The notes: generated from the letters alone by a model not told the origin. A stretch of DNA of 64,000 bases from Microcella daejeonensis (GCF_026625045.1 NZ_CP113089.1:2542001-2606000); one strand, 5' to 3'; shown: positions 50,489-60,303, numbered from the stretch's first letter. A program made the numbers and translations.

Positions 50489-51568
50489 ATGGCGGACTCC
50501 CACGACGGCGCTGCGACGAGCGGCGCCGCCGAGACGGCTGTCGAGCGGCGTGAGAACGCCGCCCCCTCGCCGGGCGTGGCCGTCGCGCGCACCGACCGCG
50601 TGCCCAACCCGGGCTTCCCGCCGGAGCGCCTGCGCGTCACCGACATGGACCCGGCGAAGGAGAAGCAGGCCGAGCGCACCGTCAGCGGTCTGTTCCTGCT
50701 CTCGGTCGTCGGCAGCGTGCTCGCCGTCGTCGCCTACATCGCCTTCCCCATCGACGAGGCCGACCCGAGCTCGATCCGCCTGAACAACCTGTTCCTGGGC
50801 CTCGGCATCACGCTCGGCCTCCTCGGCATCGGCATCGGCGCGGTGCACTGGTCCAAGGCGCTCATGCACGGCCACGAGCTGGTCGAGCAGCGCCACCCCA
50901 CCCGGGGCAGCGACGAGACGCGCGCCAAGGCGCTCGAGATCTTCTCCGAGAGCAACAAGGAGTCGGGCTTCACCCGCCGTAGCCTGGTGCGCAACACGCT
51001 CATCGGCGCCATCGTGGCGACGCCCATCCCGGCGGTGGTCCTGTTCCGCGACCTCGCTCCGGCGGAGGACCCGATCGGCCTGCTGCGCCACACCATGTGG
51101 GAGGCCGGGACGCGCCTGACGCGCGACCCCTCGGGCACGCCCATCCTCGCCTCCGAGGTCACCATCGGTTCGGCGTTCCACGTCATCCCCGACGGCCTCG
51201 CCCAGCTCGAGAGCCACAAGCTGGAGGAGAAGGCCAAGGCCGCCGTCCTCCTCATGCGGCTGCCGGTCGACCGCCTCAACGAGACCGAGGAGCGCCGCTC
51301 CTGGTCCTACGACGGCATCGTCGCCTACTCCAAGATCTGCACGCACGTCGGTTGCCCCGTCGCGCTGTACGAGCAGCAGACCCACCACCTGCTGTGCCCC
51401 TGCCACCAGTCCGAGTTCGACGTCGCGAACCACGCGGCCGTCATCTTCGGGCCGGCGGCGCGTCCTCTTCCCCAGCTCCCGATCAGCGTGGACGACGAGG
51501 GTTATCTCATCGCGACGAGCGATTTCACCGAACCTGTGGGTCCGAGCTTCTGGGAGCGTGAACTGTGA
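50489..51568 (+). CDS. qcrA: Cytochrome bc1 complex Rieske iron-sulfur subunit QcrA
   Basis: A 359-residue Rieske protein. Actinobacterial QcrA has three N-terminal helices, seen here as LFLLSVVGSVLAVVAYIAFP, LFLGLGITLGLLGIGIGAVH and a third before the peripheral domain. The 2Fe-2S ligands are Cys/His in CTHVGCPVAL and CPCHQSEFD near residues 290-310. It takes electrons from quinol at the Qo site to QcrC. GGAAGGA precedes ATG 50489. It overlaps qcrB as GTGA. Confidence 0.96.
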   Translation: MADSHDGAATSGAAETAVERRENAAPSPGVAVARTDRVPNPGFPPERLRVTDMDPAKEKQAERTVSGLFLLSVVGSVLAVVAYIAFPIDEADPSSIRLNNLFLGLGITLGLLGIGIGAVHWSKALMHGHELVEQRHPTRGSDETRAKALEIFSESNKESGFTRRSLVRNTLIGAIVATPIPAVVLFRDLAPAEDPIGLLRHTMWEAGTRLTRDPSGTPILASEVTIGSAFHVIPDGLAQLESHKLEEKAKAAVLLMRLPVDRLNETEERRSWSYDGIVAYSKICTHVGCPVALYEQQTHHLLCPCHQSEFDVANHAAVIFGPAARPLPQLPISVDDEGYLIATSDFTEPVGPSFWEREL

Positions 51569-53181
51569 GCACCATCACGGAACCCTCCACCTCCACCGCC
51601 CCCGCGCCCTCGCGCGGCATGCGGTTCACCGGGTGGGCGGCCAACTACATCGACGAGCGGACGAGCGCCTCCACGGCGGTCAAGTCGCTCGGGCGCAAGA
51701 TCTTCCCCGACCACTGGTCGTTCATGCTCGGCGAGGTGGCGCTCTACAGCTTCGTCGTCATCCTGCTGAGCGGCACGTTCCTGACCTTCTTCTTCGACCC
51801 GTCGATGACCGAGGTCGAGTACGAGGGCTCCTACCTGCCGCTGAACGGCATCCCGATGTCGGTGGCGTACCACTCGTCGCTCGACATCTCGTTCGAGATC
51901 CGCGGCGGCCTGCTCATGCGCCAGGTGCACCACTGGGCGGCTCTGCTGTTCGTGGCCTCCATCGGCCTGCACATGCTGCGCGTCTTCTTCACCGGCGCGT
52001 TCCGCAAGCCCCGCGAGCTCAACTGGGTCATCGGGTTCCTGCTCTTCGTGCTGGCCATGGCCCTCGGCTTCACCGGCTACTCGCTGCCCGACGACCTGCT
52101 CTCGGGCAACGGTCTGCGCATCATCGACGGCATGATCAAGGCCGTCCCGGTGGCCGGCGCCTGGATCTCGTACTTGCTCTTCGGTGACGAGTTCCCGGGA
52201 ACCGACATCATCCCCCGCCTCTACGTGCTGCACATCCTGCTGCTGCCGGCGATCCTGGTCGCTCTCATCGGTGCGCACATGGTGCTGCTCATCGTCAACA
52301 AGCACACCCAGTTCGCGGCGCCCGGTCGCACCAACGACAACGTCGTCGGCGCGCCGATCATGCCGGTGTTCGCCGCCAAGGCCGGTGGATTCTTCTTCCT
52401 CGTCTTCGGCGTCATCGTGCTCATCGCCTCGCTGTTCACGATCAACCCGATCTGGAACTACGGCCCCTACGACCCGTCCCCGGTGTCGGCGGGTACGCAG
52501 CCCGACTGGTACATCGGCTTCGCCGACGGCGCCCTCCGCCTCATCCCGCCGGGGCTCGAGTCGGTCATCTTCGGCTACACCTTCTCGTGGAACATCCTGA
52601 TCCCGCTCGTCGGGCTCCTGGTATTCCTCGCCGTGGTGGCCGTGTACCCGTTCCTCGAGGCCTGGGTCACGGGCGACCGTCGCGAGCACCACATCGCCGA
52701 CCGCCCGCGCAACGCGCCCACGCGCACCGCGATCGGTGCCGCCGGTGTGACCTTCTACGCGGGCCTCTGGGCGGCGGCGAGCTCCGACATCATCGCCACC
52801 CACTTCCGGCTCTCGATCGAGGGCGTCATCCACGGACTGCAGGCGGTGACCGTCCTCGGACCGATCGTGGCCTACTTCGTCACCAAGCGCGTCTGCCTGG
52901 CGCTCATGCGCAAGGACCGCGAGATCGCGCTCCACGGCTTCGAGTCCGGTCGCATCGTGCGCCTCCCCGGCGGCGAGTACATCGAGGTGCACGAGCAGCT
53001 CGACGACTACGAGCGCTGGAAGCTCGTCAGCTTCGAGGAGTACCAGCCGCTCGTCGTGCGCCCCGATGCACGGGGTCGCATCACCGCCCGCCAGCGCGTG
53101 CGCGCCGGTCTCTCGCGCTGGTTCTTCGAGGACCGCATCGCGCCGGTAACGCAGAACGAGATCGAGTCGCAGAAGCACTGA
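51565..53181 (+). CDS. qcrB: Cytochrome bc1 complex cytochrome b subunit QcrB
   Basis: A 538-residue cytochrome b that oxidises menaquinol and pumps charge. Haem-ligand histidines lie in VHHWAALLFVASIGLHMLRV and YVLHILLLPAILVALIGAHM; the Qo-site PEWY-type motif reads PDWYIGFADGALRL. After eight helices comes a cytoplasmic C-terminal extension of about 120 residues typical of actinobacterial QcrB (GEYIEVHEQLDDYERWKLVS). GTG 51565 overlaps the qcrA stop. A strong hairpin follows the gene. Confidence 0.96.
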   Translation: MSTITEPSTSTAPAPSRGMRFTGWAANYIDERTSASTAVKSLGRKIFPDHWSFMLGEVALYSFVVILLSGTFLTFFFDPSMTEVEYEGSYLPLNGIPMSVAYHSSLDISFEIRGGLLMRQVHHWAALLFVASIGLHMLRVFFTGAFRKPRELNWVIGFLLFVLAMALGFTGYSLPDDLLSGNGLRIIDGMIKAVPVAGAWISYLLFGDEFPGTDIIPRLYVLHILLLPAILVALIGAHMVLLIVNKHTQFAAPGRTNDNVVGAPIMPVFAAKAGGFFFLVFGVIVLIASLFTINPIWNYGPYDPSPVSAGTQPDWYIGFADGALRLIPPGLESVIFGYTFSWNILIPLVGLLVFLAVVAVYPFLEAWVTGDRREHHIADRPRNAPTRTAIGAAGVTFYAGLWAAASSDIIATHFRLSIEGVIHGLQAVTVLGPIVAYFVTKRVCLALMRKDREIALHGFESGRIVRLPGGEYIEVHEQLDDYERWKLVSFEEYQPLVVRPDARGRITARQRVRAGLSRWFFEDRIAPVTQNEIESQKH

Positions 53182-53194
53182 CCGACGAGTCCTC

Positions 53195-53231
53195 GACGGC
53201 CCCGCTCCTCCTCCGGGAGGGCGGGGCCGTC
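53195..53231 (+). terminator. Hairpin terminator after qcrB
   Basis: An 11-bp perfect GC-rich inverted repeat (GACGGCCCCGC and its complement, 15-base loop) starts 13 bases after the qcrB stop. No T-tract. It closes the ctaE-qcrCAB operon. Confidence 0.65.
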
Positions 53232-53293
53232 GTCGTTCCGCGCGACACGGCGGAATCCCCCTCGTCGGCGTGGTGAGTCCGCGCCGCACCGCG

Positions 53294-53299
53294 TAGCGT
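53294..53299 (+). promoter_or_regulatory. -10 hexamer, leaderless arrangement
   Basis: TAGCGT followed by six bases and ATG 53306. Confidence 0.5.
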
Positions 53300-53305
53300 G
53301 GGCGC

Positions 53306-53977
53306 ATGAGCCCGGCACCCGTGACCACCGTCCTCCTCGACGTCAACGAGACGCTCACCGACCTGCGCCCCCTCGATGACTGGATGCGCGAGAGCGGTCT
53401 GCCCGCCGGCTCGGCCTCGGCGTGGCTCGCCGCGGTACTGCGCGACGGCTTCGCCGCCTCGCTGGTCGGGCTGCCGGCAGCGTTCGGCCCGCTCGGCGCC
53501 TCCGCGCTGCAGGATCTCGCGCGCGAGCACCTCGATGCCCCCGCCGTCGAGTCGCTCCTGGAGCAGCTGCCCGCGGTCGTCGCGGGCCTGCCCGCCCACG
53601 ACGACGTCGAGCCGGGCATCCGCAGCATGATCGCCGCGGGTCTCGGGGTGTCGACGCTGACCAACGGGTCCCCCGCGATCGCGAGCGCGCTGCTCGAGCG
53701 GCTGGATCTCGCGGCATCCGGTGTCGGCGTACTCAGCGTCGACGGCACGCGCACGTGGAAGCCGCACGCCGAGGCCTACCTCGGAACGTGCGACCGCCTC
53801 GGCGTCCTGCCCGAGCAGACGGCCCTGGTGGCCTGCCACCCCTGGGACATCCTCGGAGCGCAGCGCGCCGGGCTGCAGGGCGTGTGGCTCCCCCGCGGTC
53901 GCTCATGGCCCGCGGGCTACCCGGAGCCTCACCGCACGATCGAGACGCTCGGCGCGTTCGTGACCAACGGCGACTGA
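53306..53977 (+). CDS. HAD-family hydrolase, haloacid dehalogenase type II-like
   Basis: A 223-residue HAD protein whose nucleophile motif is LLDVNETLTDLRPLDDW, with Asn at the second position as in L-2-haloacid dehalogenase-like enzymes rather than DxDGT. Motif II is STLTNGSPAIA, motif III lysine is in TWKPHAEAYL and the final motif is VACHPWDILGAQRAG. The substrate could be a haloacid or a phosphate; not decidable. It lies between the two convergent respiratory operons but has its own -10 box. Confidence 0.87.
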   Translation: MSPAPVTTVLLDVNETLTDLRPLDDWMRESGLPAGSASAWLAAVLRDGFAASLVGLPAAFGPLGASALQDLAREHLDAPAVESLLEQLPAVVAGLPAHDDVEPGIRSMIAAGLGVSTLTNGSPAIASALLERLDLAASGVGVLSVDGTRTWKPHAEAYLGTCDRLGVLPEQTALVACHPWDILGAQRAGLQGVWLPRGRSWPAGYPEPHRTIETLGAFVTNGD

Positions 53978-54105
53978 GCCGGATCCACGGGAGGGTCGTG
54001 ATCCCTCGGTACGCGCCGAGGACGGACCGTCACGATGCGCGCACCGGCAGCAGGCTCGCGGACGATCGACCGTGTACCGGTCGACGCAGGGCCAGCGAGG
54101 CGGCG

Positions 54106-54534
54106 TCAGAAGACGCGTCGCATGTACTCCGCGTTCTGACTGTAGCCGAGGCGGTCATAGAAGCCGCCGGCACGACGGCTCGCCACGGTGATCTGCCGAA
54201 CACCGCGCCGGCTGCACTCGGCCTCGACGGCGTGAACGAGCTCGGTGCCCAGATCCTGGCCGCGCGCGGCCGCATCGACGGCGATCTCCTGCAACTGGGC
54301 GGAGAGACCGTTCGTCGACAGCAGTCGGGCGACCGTAGTCAGCGCGTACCCGCGGACGACCCCTTCCGAGTCCTCGGCGACGAGGAGGAAGAGGTCGGCG
54401 TCATCCGGCGCCTCGACCGCGGAGCTGAAGCTCGCGTCGAACGCCCCGCGCACCGGCACGAACGCGGCGCCCAGCTGCTGCACGAGGGCGAAGACCGCGT
54501 CCGCGTCGGCGGCCCGCGCTGCGCGGACGACCAT
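54106..54534 (-). CDS. GNAT-family N-acetyltransferase
   Basis: A 142-residue acetyltransferase: RAARAADADAVFALVQQLGA at the start, LLVAEDSEGVVRGYALTTVA, the motif A region IAVDAAARGQDLGTELVHAV near residues 88-107, and GFYDRLGYSQNAEYMRRVF at the end. The acceptor is unknown. Its ATG overlaps the ctaF stop by one base (TGATG), so it is translated behind the cytochrome oxidase genes, although no link to respiration is evident. Confidence 0.85.
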   Translation of the reverse strand: MVVRAARAADADAVFALVQQLGAAFVPVRGAFDASFSSAVEAPDDADLFLLVAEDSEGVVRGYALTTVARLLSTNGLSAQLQEIAVDAAARGQDLGTELVHAVEAECSRRGVRQITVASRRAGGFYDRLGYSQNAEYMRRVF

Positions 54535-54950
54535 CAGCGGGCGAAGTTGCCGCGGTAGTACTCGTACGTCCAGCCCACGATCGCGATGAGCGCGAGCGGG
54601 ATGGCGTAGTACGCGATCCAGATGCCCGTGGCGAGTCCGAGGAACACCAGGGCGGCGCCACCGGCGAGGAACACAGGCCACCAGCTCCACGGGGAGAAGT
54701 AGCCGAGCTCGGCATCGCCATCGTCGATGTCCGCGTCGAGCCGGTCCTCCGGCAGCGTGCCGCCGATGGAGCGGTTCGCGAGCCGGAGGTAGAAGGCGAT
54801 GAAGAGGGACAGCACGGCGCTGAGGCCGATGCCGAGCGTTCCCACCCACTCCACCTCACCGGTGTCGATGAGGGACCAGGCGACGTAGACGCCGGTCAGC
54901 GCCACGAAGAATACGGCGAGGACCCAGAAGAGGTTGATGTTGGTCTTCAT
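54534..54950 (-). CDS. ctaF: Cytochrome c oxidase subunit IV (actinobacterial)
   Basis: A 138-residue four-helix subunit specific to actinobacterial aa3 oxidases: FWVLAVFFVALTGVYVAWSL, LGIGLSAVLSLFIAFYLRLA, ELGYFSPWSWWPVFLAGGAA and a last helix before WTYEYYRGNFAR. The central loop (PEDRLDADIDDGDAELGYFS) is acidic and conserved in the family. It lies 7 bp downstream of ctaD and is coupled to a GNAT gene. Confidence 0.94.
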   Translation of the reverse strand: MKTNINLFWVLAVFFVALTGVYVAWSLIDTGEVEWVGTLGIGLSAVLSLFIAFYLRLANRSIGGTLPEDRLDADIDDGDAELGYFSPWSWWPVFLAGGAALVFLGLATGIWIAYYAIPLALIAIVGWTYEYYRGNFAR

Positions 54951-54957
54951 CGGTGGA

Positions 54958-56691
54958 TCACTTCACCTTCTCGGCGCCGAGGTCGTACGTGGGGGCATCG
55001 GGGGCGTCCTTCGCCGGACCGATGCCGACGGGGATGCCGGCCTCGGGGTGGTTGAGGTCGAACGCCGGCGACTCCGAGCGGATGCGCGGGATCGAGGTGA
55101 AGTTGTGGCGCGGCGGCGGGCACGAGGTGGCCCACTCGAGCGAGCGGCCGTAGCCCCACGGGTCGTTGACCGTGACCTTGGGCGCCCGACGGGCCGTGAT
55201 GTACACGTTCAGCAGGAACGGGATCATCGAGGCGGCGAGCAGGAAGGATCCGAACGTCGACAGCTGGTTCATCCAGGTGAAGCCGTCCTCGACCGCGTAG
55301 GTCGCGTAGCGGCGGGGCATGCCCACGACACCGAGCCAATGCTGGATGAGGAAGGTCGTGTGGAAGCCCACGAACAGGGTCCAAAAGTGGATCTGGCCCA
55401 GACGCTCGTTGAGCATCTTGCCCGTCCACTTCGGCCACCAGAAGTAGAAGCCGGCGAACATCGCGAAGACGACGGTGCCGAAGACGACGTAGTGGAAGTG
55501 GGCGACGACGAAGTACGAGTCGGAGACGGCGAAGTCGAGCGGCGGCGAGGCGAGGATGACGCCCGTGAGACCGCCGAAGACGAAGGTGATGAGGAAGCCG
55601 ATCGTCCAGACCATCGGCGTCTCGAAGGTCACCGAGCCGCGCCACATCGTGCCGACCCAGTTGAAGATCTTCACGCCCGTGGGCACCGCGATGAGCATCG
55701 TCATGAGCGCGAAGAACGGCAGCAGCACCGAGCCGGTCACGTACATGTGGTGCGCCCAGACCGTCATCGACAGCGCGGCGATCGCGATCGTGGCGTAGAC
55801 GAGGGTCTTGTACCCGAAGATCGGCTTGCGGCTGAACACCGGCAGGATCTCGGAGACGATGCCGAAGAACGGCAGGGCGAGGATGTACACCTCGGGGTGC
55901 CCGAAGAACCAGAACAGGTGCTGCCAGAGGATCGCGCCGCCGTTGGCCGCGTCGAAGAAGTGCGAGCCGAACACGCGGTCGGAGCCGAGCGCGAAGAGCG
56001 CGGCCGCGAGCACCGGGAAGGCCATGAGCACGAGCAGCGAGGTGACGAGCGTGTTCCAGGTGAAGATCGGCATGCGCCACATCGTCATACCGGGCGCGCG
56101 CATCGTGATGATCGTCGTGATGAAGTTCACGGCACCGAGGATCGTGCCGAAACCGCTCATGGCGAGACCGAAGACCCAGAGGTTGCCGCCGATCCCCGGC
56201 GAGAACGTCTGACTGGACAGCGGCGCGTAGGCGAACCATCCGAACGAGGCCGCACCCTGCGGGGTGAAGAAGCCGGCGACGGCGATGAGCGAGCCGAAGG
56301 AGTAGAGCCAGTAGGCGAAGGCGTTGAGACGCGGGAACGCCACGTCGGGGGCGCCGATCTGGAGCGGCATGAGCACGTTGGCGAAGCCGGCGAAGAGCGG
56401 CGTCGCGAACATCAGCAGCATGATCGTGCCGTGCATCGTGAACAGCTGGTTGTACTGCTCCTTCGTGGCGACGATCTCGAGGCCCGGCGCGAACAGCTGC
56501 GCGCGGATGACGAGGGCCATCACGCCGCCGACGAGGAAGTAGATGAAGGACGTGATCAGGTACATGTACCCGATGGTCTTGTGGTCGGTGGAGGTGATCC
56601 AGCCGACGAAGACATTGCCCTTCTTCTCGACACCCGGACGGCTGTAGCCCGGCTCGGTGCCGACGGTAGGACGCGGTGCGGTCGTCGTCAT
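54958..56691 (-). CDS. ctaD: Cytochrome c oxidase subunit I (aa3)
   Basis: A 577-residue catalytic subunit with twelve helices, carrying haem a, haem a3 and CuB. The low-spin haem ligand region is [14 protein letters not shown] and the CuB-Tyr crosslink region is [20 protein letters not shown]. CuB histidines lie in WAHHMYVTG, and the last haem ligands in [17 protein letters not shown]. It reduces oxygen to water and pumps protons. It follows ctaC by 7 bp and precedes ctaF, forming the ctaC-ctaD-ctaF operon, convergent with ctaE-qcrCAB. Confidence 0.97.
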   Translation of the reverse strand: MTTTAPRPTVGTEPGYSRPGVEKKGNVFVGWITSTDHKTIGYMYLITSFIYFLVGGVMALVIRAQLFAPGLEIVATKEQYNQLFTMHGTIMLLMFATPLFAGFANVLMPLQIGAPDVAFPRLNAFAYWLYSFGSLIAVAGFFTPQGAASFGWFAYAPLSSQTFSPGIGGNLWVFGLAMSGFGTILGAVNFITTIITMRAPGMTMWRMPIFTWNTLVTSLLVLMAFPVLAAALFALGSDRVFGSHFFDAANGGAILWQHLFWFFGHPEVYILALPFFGIVSEILPVFSRKPIFGYKTLVYATIAIAALSMTVWAHHMYVTGSVLLPFFALMTMLIAVPTGVKIFNWVGTMWRGSVTFETPMVWTIGFLITFVFGGLTGVILASPPLDFAVSDSYFVVAHFHYVVFGTVVFAMFAGFYFWWPKWTGKMLNERLGQIHFWTLFVGFHTTFLIQHWLGVVGMPRRYATYAVEDGFTWMNQLSTFGSFLLAASMIPFLLNVYITARRAPKVTVNDPWGYGRSLEWATSCPPPRHNFTSIPRIRSESPAFDLNHPEAGIPVGIGPAKDAPDAPTYDLGAEKVK

Positions 56692-56698
56692 GTGCCGA

Positions 56699-57556
56699 CT
56701 ACTCCTCTTCGCTGGCGCCGGTGGTCCCCGGCAGGTTCTGGTTGGTGTTGAACTCCTCGCCGAGACGGCCCTCGTTGCCGGCGTCGCGCAGCGACTCGGT
56801 GTAGGCCTCGTACTCCTCGACGGAGACGACCTCGACGTTGAACAGCATGAGCGAGTGGTACTCGCCGCAGAGCTCGGCGCACTTGCCCTGGTACGAGCCC
56901 TCCTTGAGCGGCTCGAAGTACCAGTAGTTGGACCGGGCCGGGACCATGTCCTTCTTGTAGAGGAAGTCGACGATCCAGAAGGAGTGCAGCACGTCGCGCG
57001 ACTCGATCTTGATCTCGACGGTCTGACCGACCGGCAGGTACAGCGTCGGCAGGGTGTCGAAGGTGATGCCCTCCTCGCCCTCCTGCGCCTGGATGCCCTG
57101 GTAGTAGACGTCCTCGGTGATGTAGTTGAAGTCCCACGCCCAGCGCTTGCCGTAGACCTCGATCTGCACGTCGGGGTCGGCGATGGGCTCCTCGATCGCG
57201 GCCTGGTCGCGGGCGGTGAACGCGAAGAAACCGATGACGAGGATGAGCGGGATGACCGTGTAGAGGATCTCGATCGGCATGTTGTAGCGCAGCTGCACCG
57301 GCAGGCCCGTCTGGCCCTTGCGGCGGCGGTACACGATCGCGGCCCAGATGATGAGGCCCCACGTGATGGCGCCCACGACGAGGAGCACGATCCACGAGGT
57401 GGTCCAGAGGCCGATGACGCGGTCCACCTGGTTCGTCGTCCCGGGCTCCGTCGGCAGCCAGCCCAGCGTCTGCTGGGGGGTGCACGCGGCGAGAACGAGG
57501 GTGGTCACGACGGCGAGGGGGATCGCCGCCATGCGGAGTCGACGGTTGGAGCGCAC
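56699..57556 (-). CDS. ctaC: Cytochrome c oxidase subunit II (aa3), lipoprotein
   Basis: A 285-residue subunit II. A signal peptide ends in lipobox LAAC with Cys25, so it is a lipoprotein substrate for Lnt. Two membrane helices follow ([20 protein letters not shown] and [20 protein letters not shown]), then the cupredoxin domain with the CuA site [14 protein letters not shown] and its upstream His in [13 protein letters not shown]. It receives electrons from QcrC. The operon promoter should lie in the 233-bp gap before erpA. Confidence 0.96.
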   Translation of the reverse strand: MRSNRRLRMAAIPLAVVTTLVLAACTPQQTLGWLPTEPGTTNQVDRVIGLWTTSWIVLLVVGAITWGLIIWAAIVYRRRKGQTGLPVQLRYNMPIEILYTVIPLILVIGFFAFTARDQAAIEEPIADPDVQIEVYGKRWAWDFNYITEDVYYQGIQAQEGEEGITFDTLPTLYLPVGQTVEIKIESRDVLHSFWIVDFLYKKDMVPARSNYWYFEPLKEGSYQGKCAELCGEYHSLMLFNVEVVSVEEYEAYTESLRDAGNEGRLGEEFNTNQNLPGTTGASEEE

Positions 57557-57697
57557 CGGGGGCCTCTCGGAGGGAAGACGGATTGTGGAACGGGCTTCAG
57601 TCTACGTCACCCGCATCCCCCGGCTTTCCCGGCGACGCTCCGAAACAGGCGTGAGATTCGGCCTGCGAGAAGCCGGTTCCGGCCCGTTAACGGCGAC

Positions 57698-57733
57698 GGC
57701 GCGGGCATCCACCGATCGATGGATGCCCGCGCC
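57698..57733 (-). terminator. Strong hairpin terminator after erpA
   Basis: A perfect 14-bp inverted repeat (GGCGCGGGCATCCA and its complement, loop CCGATCGA) lies 57 bases after the erpA stop on the minus strand. It separates erpA from the ctaC promoter region (57557-57697, where I see no gene). Confidence 0.7.
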
Positions 57734-57789
57734 GGACGCACGGTTCGGGGGCGATTCGCAGGCGCTCAGCCCGCGGCGCGCCGCCCGCG

Positions 57790-58137
57790 CTAGTGGAAGC
57801 TGTCGCCGCAGGCGCAGGAGCCGCCGGCGTTGGGGTTGTCGATCGTGAAGCCCTGCTTCTGGATCGTGTCCTCGAAGTCGATCGAGGCGCCGTCAAGGTA
57901 GGGCACGCTCATCTTGTCGACGACGACCTCGACCCCGTCGAAGTCGCGCGCGATGTCGCCGTCGAGGAGGCGCTCGTCGAAGTAGAGCTGGTAGATCAGG
58001 CCCGAGCAGCCGCCGGGCTGGACGGCGAGGCGCAGGCGCAGGTCATCGCGGCCCTCCTGCTCGAGCAGGCTCTTGACCTTCGACGCGGCAGCTTCGGTCA
58101 GGGCGACGCCGTGGGTGGAGATGGCGGTGTCGGTCAT
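57790..58137 (-). CDS. erpA: A-type iron-sulfur cluster insertion protein
   Basis: A 115-residue HesB/IscA-type carrier that delivers Fe-S clusters to target proteins. The three conserved cysteines are present: Cys in QPGGCSGLIYQLYF and the C-terminal pair in GSCACGDSFH. Strands DLRLRLAVQPGG and GVEVVVDKMSVPYLDGASID match the family. It lies upstream of the oxidase operon, behind a terminator. ATG 58137. Confidence 0.93.
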   Translation of the reverse strand: MTDTAISTHGVALTEAAASKVKSLLEQEGRDDLRLRLAVQPGGCSGLIYQLYFDERLLDGDIARDFDGVEVVVDKMSVPYLDGASIDFEDTIQKQGFTIDNPNAGGSCACGDSFH

Positions 58138-58217
58138 GGGTTCGCTCCTCGGTGCGTAGGCGGTCGGCGCCAGTGTACGTCGGCACCCTGTCAGGGTGAA
58201 CAGGCGACGGGCGCGTT

Positions 58218-59666
58218 TTATTCTCCGTCGCGGGATGCCGCACCGAGCTCGACCGCCCCGCCGAGGCGGGCCAGCAGCACGGCCTCGGTGAGCACGGCCC
58301 GGTGCAGGACGCCGAGGTGCAGCGACTCGTTCGGGCTGTGCGCCCGGGTGTCGGGATCCTCCACCCCCGTGACGAGCACGTGCGCATCGGGGAAGGTGTC
58401 GTTGAGCTGCGCGATGAACGGGATCGACCCGCCGACGCCGACGAGCCGGGGCTCCTCGCCCCAGGCCTCGTGCATGGCCGTGAGCGCCTCGTCGACCGCC
58501 CAGCCGCTCGTGTCGACGAGGAACGGGTTGCCGCAGTCGACGTTCGAGAACGCGAGGTGGGCGCCGAAGGGCGCGTGGGCCTCGAGGTGCGCGCGGACGG
58601 CCTCGAAGGCCTCCCGGGCGTCCTGCCCCGGGGCGACGCGGGCGCTGATCTTGACGGAGACCTTCGGCAGCAGGGTGTTCGAGGCGTTCTGCACGCTCGG
58701 CGCGTCGATACCCGTGACCGTGATGGCCGGCTGCGCCCAGAGGCGGTGCAGGATCTCGCCGCGACCGATCGAGCGGACGCCGTCGAGCAGGGCGGCCTCC
58801 TCGCGCAGGCGCTCCTCGTCGAAGGCCGGGACGGACTGCTCGTGCGCGCGCATCCCCTCGACCGCGACGGCGCCGTCGTCGTCGTGCAGGGTCGCGAGCA
58901 GGCGCACGGCGGCGAGCATCGCGTCGGGTGCGGCGCCGCCGAACATGCCCGAGTGCGAGGCGTGGTCGAGGGTCGCGATCGTGAGGGTGAAGGCCGCGTT
59001 GCCGCGCAGGCCCACCGTGAGGGAGGGGGTCGTGACGTTCCAGTTGTCGGAGTCGGCGACGACGATGACGTCGGCGGCGAGCAGGTCGCGGTGCTTCGCG
59101 AGCAGCGCGCCGAAGGAGCGGGAGCCGAACTCCTCCTCCCCCTCGATGAAGACGGCGATGCCGAGCTCGGGATCACCGGTCGCCTCGACGAGCGCGCGGA
59201 TGGCCGCGACGTGCGCGATGACGCCGGCCTTGTCGTCGGCGGCGCCCCGCCCGTAGAGGCGGTCGCCGATCACGGTCGGCTCGAAGGGCGGCGTCTGCCA
59301 GTCGGCCTCATCGCCGGGGGGCTGCACGTCGTGGTGGGCGTAGAGCAGGATCGTCGGCTTGCCGCCCCGCGCGGCGCGGCGGGCGAAGACCGCGGGCTGC
59401 CCGAGCACGCCCTGCGCGCCGGGGATCTCGACCCGGTCGACGACCACCGTGTCGAAGACGTCGAGCTCGGTGAGCAGACGCGCGACCTCGGCGGCCGAGG
59501 CCTCGACGTGGGCGGGATCGAAGCCGTCCCACGAGACCGAGGGGATGCGGACGAGCGTCGAGAGGTCGGCGATCGCGGCCGGCAGGCCGTCGCGGACGGA
59601 GTCGCGGAGTCGGTCGAGCAGGTCGGCGGGGGTCGCGGGCCTCGTGGGCCGGTCGTCGAGCGTCAT
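58218..59666 (-). CDS. M20-family dipeptidase
   Basis: A 482-residue zinc peptidase of the M20 dipeptidase type (PepV/CNDP-like). Metal and catalytic blocks: LLYAHHDVQPPGDEADW, YGRGAADDKAGVIAHVAA, FIEGEEEFGSRSFG, and near the C-terminus the His in NESLHLGVLHRAVLTEA. The central lid domain spans about residues 210-370. It should hydrolyse dipeptides in the cytoplasm. It is divergent from the DUF3043 gene; its -10 TAGATT lies six bases before the ATG. Confidence 0.92.
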   Translation of the reverse strand: MTLDDRPTRPATPADLLDRLRDSVRDGLPAAIADLSTLVRIPSVSWDGFDPAHVEASAAEVARLLTELDVFDTVVVDRVEIPGAQGVLGQPAVFARRAARGGKPTILLYAHHDVQPPGDEADWQTPPFEPTVIGDRLYGRGAADDKAGVIAHVAAIRALVEATGDPELGIAVFIEGEEEFGSRSFGALLAKHRDLLAADVIVVADSDNWNVTTPSLTVGLRGNAAFTLTIATLDHASHSGMFGGAAPDAMLAAVRLLATLHDDDGAVAVEGMRAHEQSVPAFDEERLREEAALLDGVRSIGRGEILHRLWAQPAITVTGIDAPSVQNASNTLLPKVSVKISARVAPGQDAREAFEAVRAHLEAHAPFGAHLAFSNVDCGNPFLVDTSGWAVDEALTAMHEAWGEEPRLVGVGGSIPFIAQLNDTFPDAHVLVTGVEDPDTRAHSPNESLHLGVLHRAVLTEAVLLARLGGAVELGAASRDGE

Positions 59667-59709
59667 GGCGGTAATCTATAGCTCACGCCCACCGGAAGGA
59701 TGTGCCGCC
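59667..59709. promoter_or_regulatory. Short divergent promoter between M20 dipeptidase and DUF3043
   Basis: Only 43 bp separate the two starts. The minus-strand hexamer TAGATT (59678-59673) is six bases from its ATG and overlaps the plus-strand TATAGC/TAATCT elements. GGAAGGA at 59694-59700 is the ribosome site for the DUF3043 GTG. Confidence 0.5.
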
Positions 59710-60303
59710 GTGGCCGCCCGAGACAACGCCAAGTCCGCCCCCAGCGCCGCCGAGAAGGCGAGCGCCGACGCCGTCGCCCACGCCGAGGCGATCGCCGCCG
59801 GCAAGGGGCGCCCGACGCCCAGCCGCAAGGAGCGCGAGGCGGCCCGCAAGCGGCCCCTCGTGCCGAACGACCGCAAGGAGGCGGCGAAGGCGCACCGGGC
59901 GAAGATGAACGAGGCGCGCGAGCGCGCCCGCCTCGGCATGGCCGCCGGTGAGGAGCGCTACCTGCCCCAGCGCGACCGCGGTCCGCAGAAGAAGTTCGTG
60001 CGCGACTACGTCGACGCGCGCTGGAGCCTGGGCGAGTTCATGATCCCGGTGATGTTCGCCGTCATCGTGCTGAGCTTCGTGCCGACCCTCGACATCTACG
60101 CGATCCTCGCCCTCTGGGCGTTCTTCCTCGTCGCGATCATCGACTCGACCATCCTCGGCTGGCTCGTGACCCGCGCTCTCGCCCGCAAGTACGGCGCCGA
60201 TCGCGTCGAGAAGGTGCGCTGGTACGCGGCGATGCGCTCGCTGCAGCTGCGCGTGCTGCGCCTGCCGAAGCCGCAGGTGAAGCGCGGCGAGTTCCCCTCC
60301 TGA
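59710..60303 (+). CDS. DUF3043 membrane protein
   Basis: A 197-residue protein. The first 100 residues are basic and hydrophilic (GKGRPTPSRKEREAARKRP, NDRKEAAKAHRAKMNEARER, then YLPQRDRGPQKKFVRDYVDA). Two membrane helices follow (FMIPVMFAVIVLSFVPTLDI and ALWAFFLVAIIDSTILGWLV) with a basic C-terminus. This is the DUF3043 layout found throughout actinobacteria. Function unknown. It converges with pyrD. Confidence 0.88.
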   Translation: MAARDNAKSAPSAAEKASADAVAHAEAIAAGKGRPTPSRKEREAARKRPLVPNDRKEAAKAHRAKMNEARERARLGMAAGEERYLPQRDRGPQKKFVRDYVDARWSLGEFMIPVMFAVIVLSFVPTLDIYAILALWAFFLVAIIDSTILGWLVTRALARKYGADRVEKVRWYAAMRSLQLRVLRLPKPQVKRGEFPS

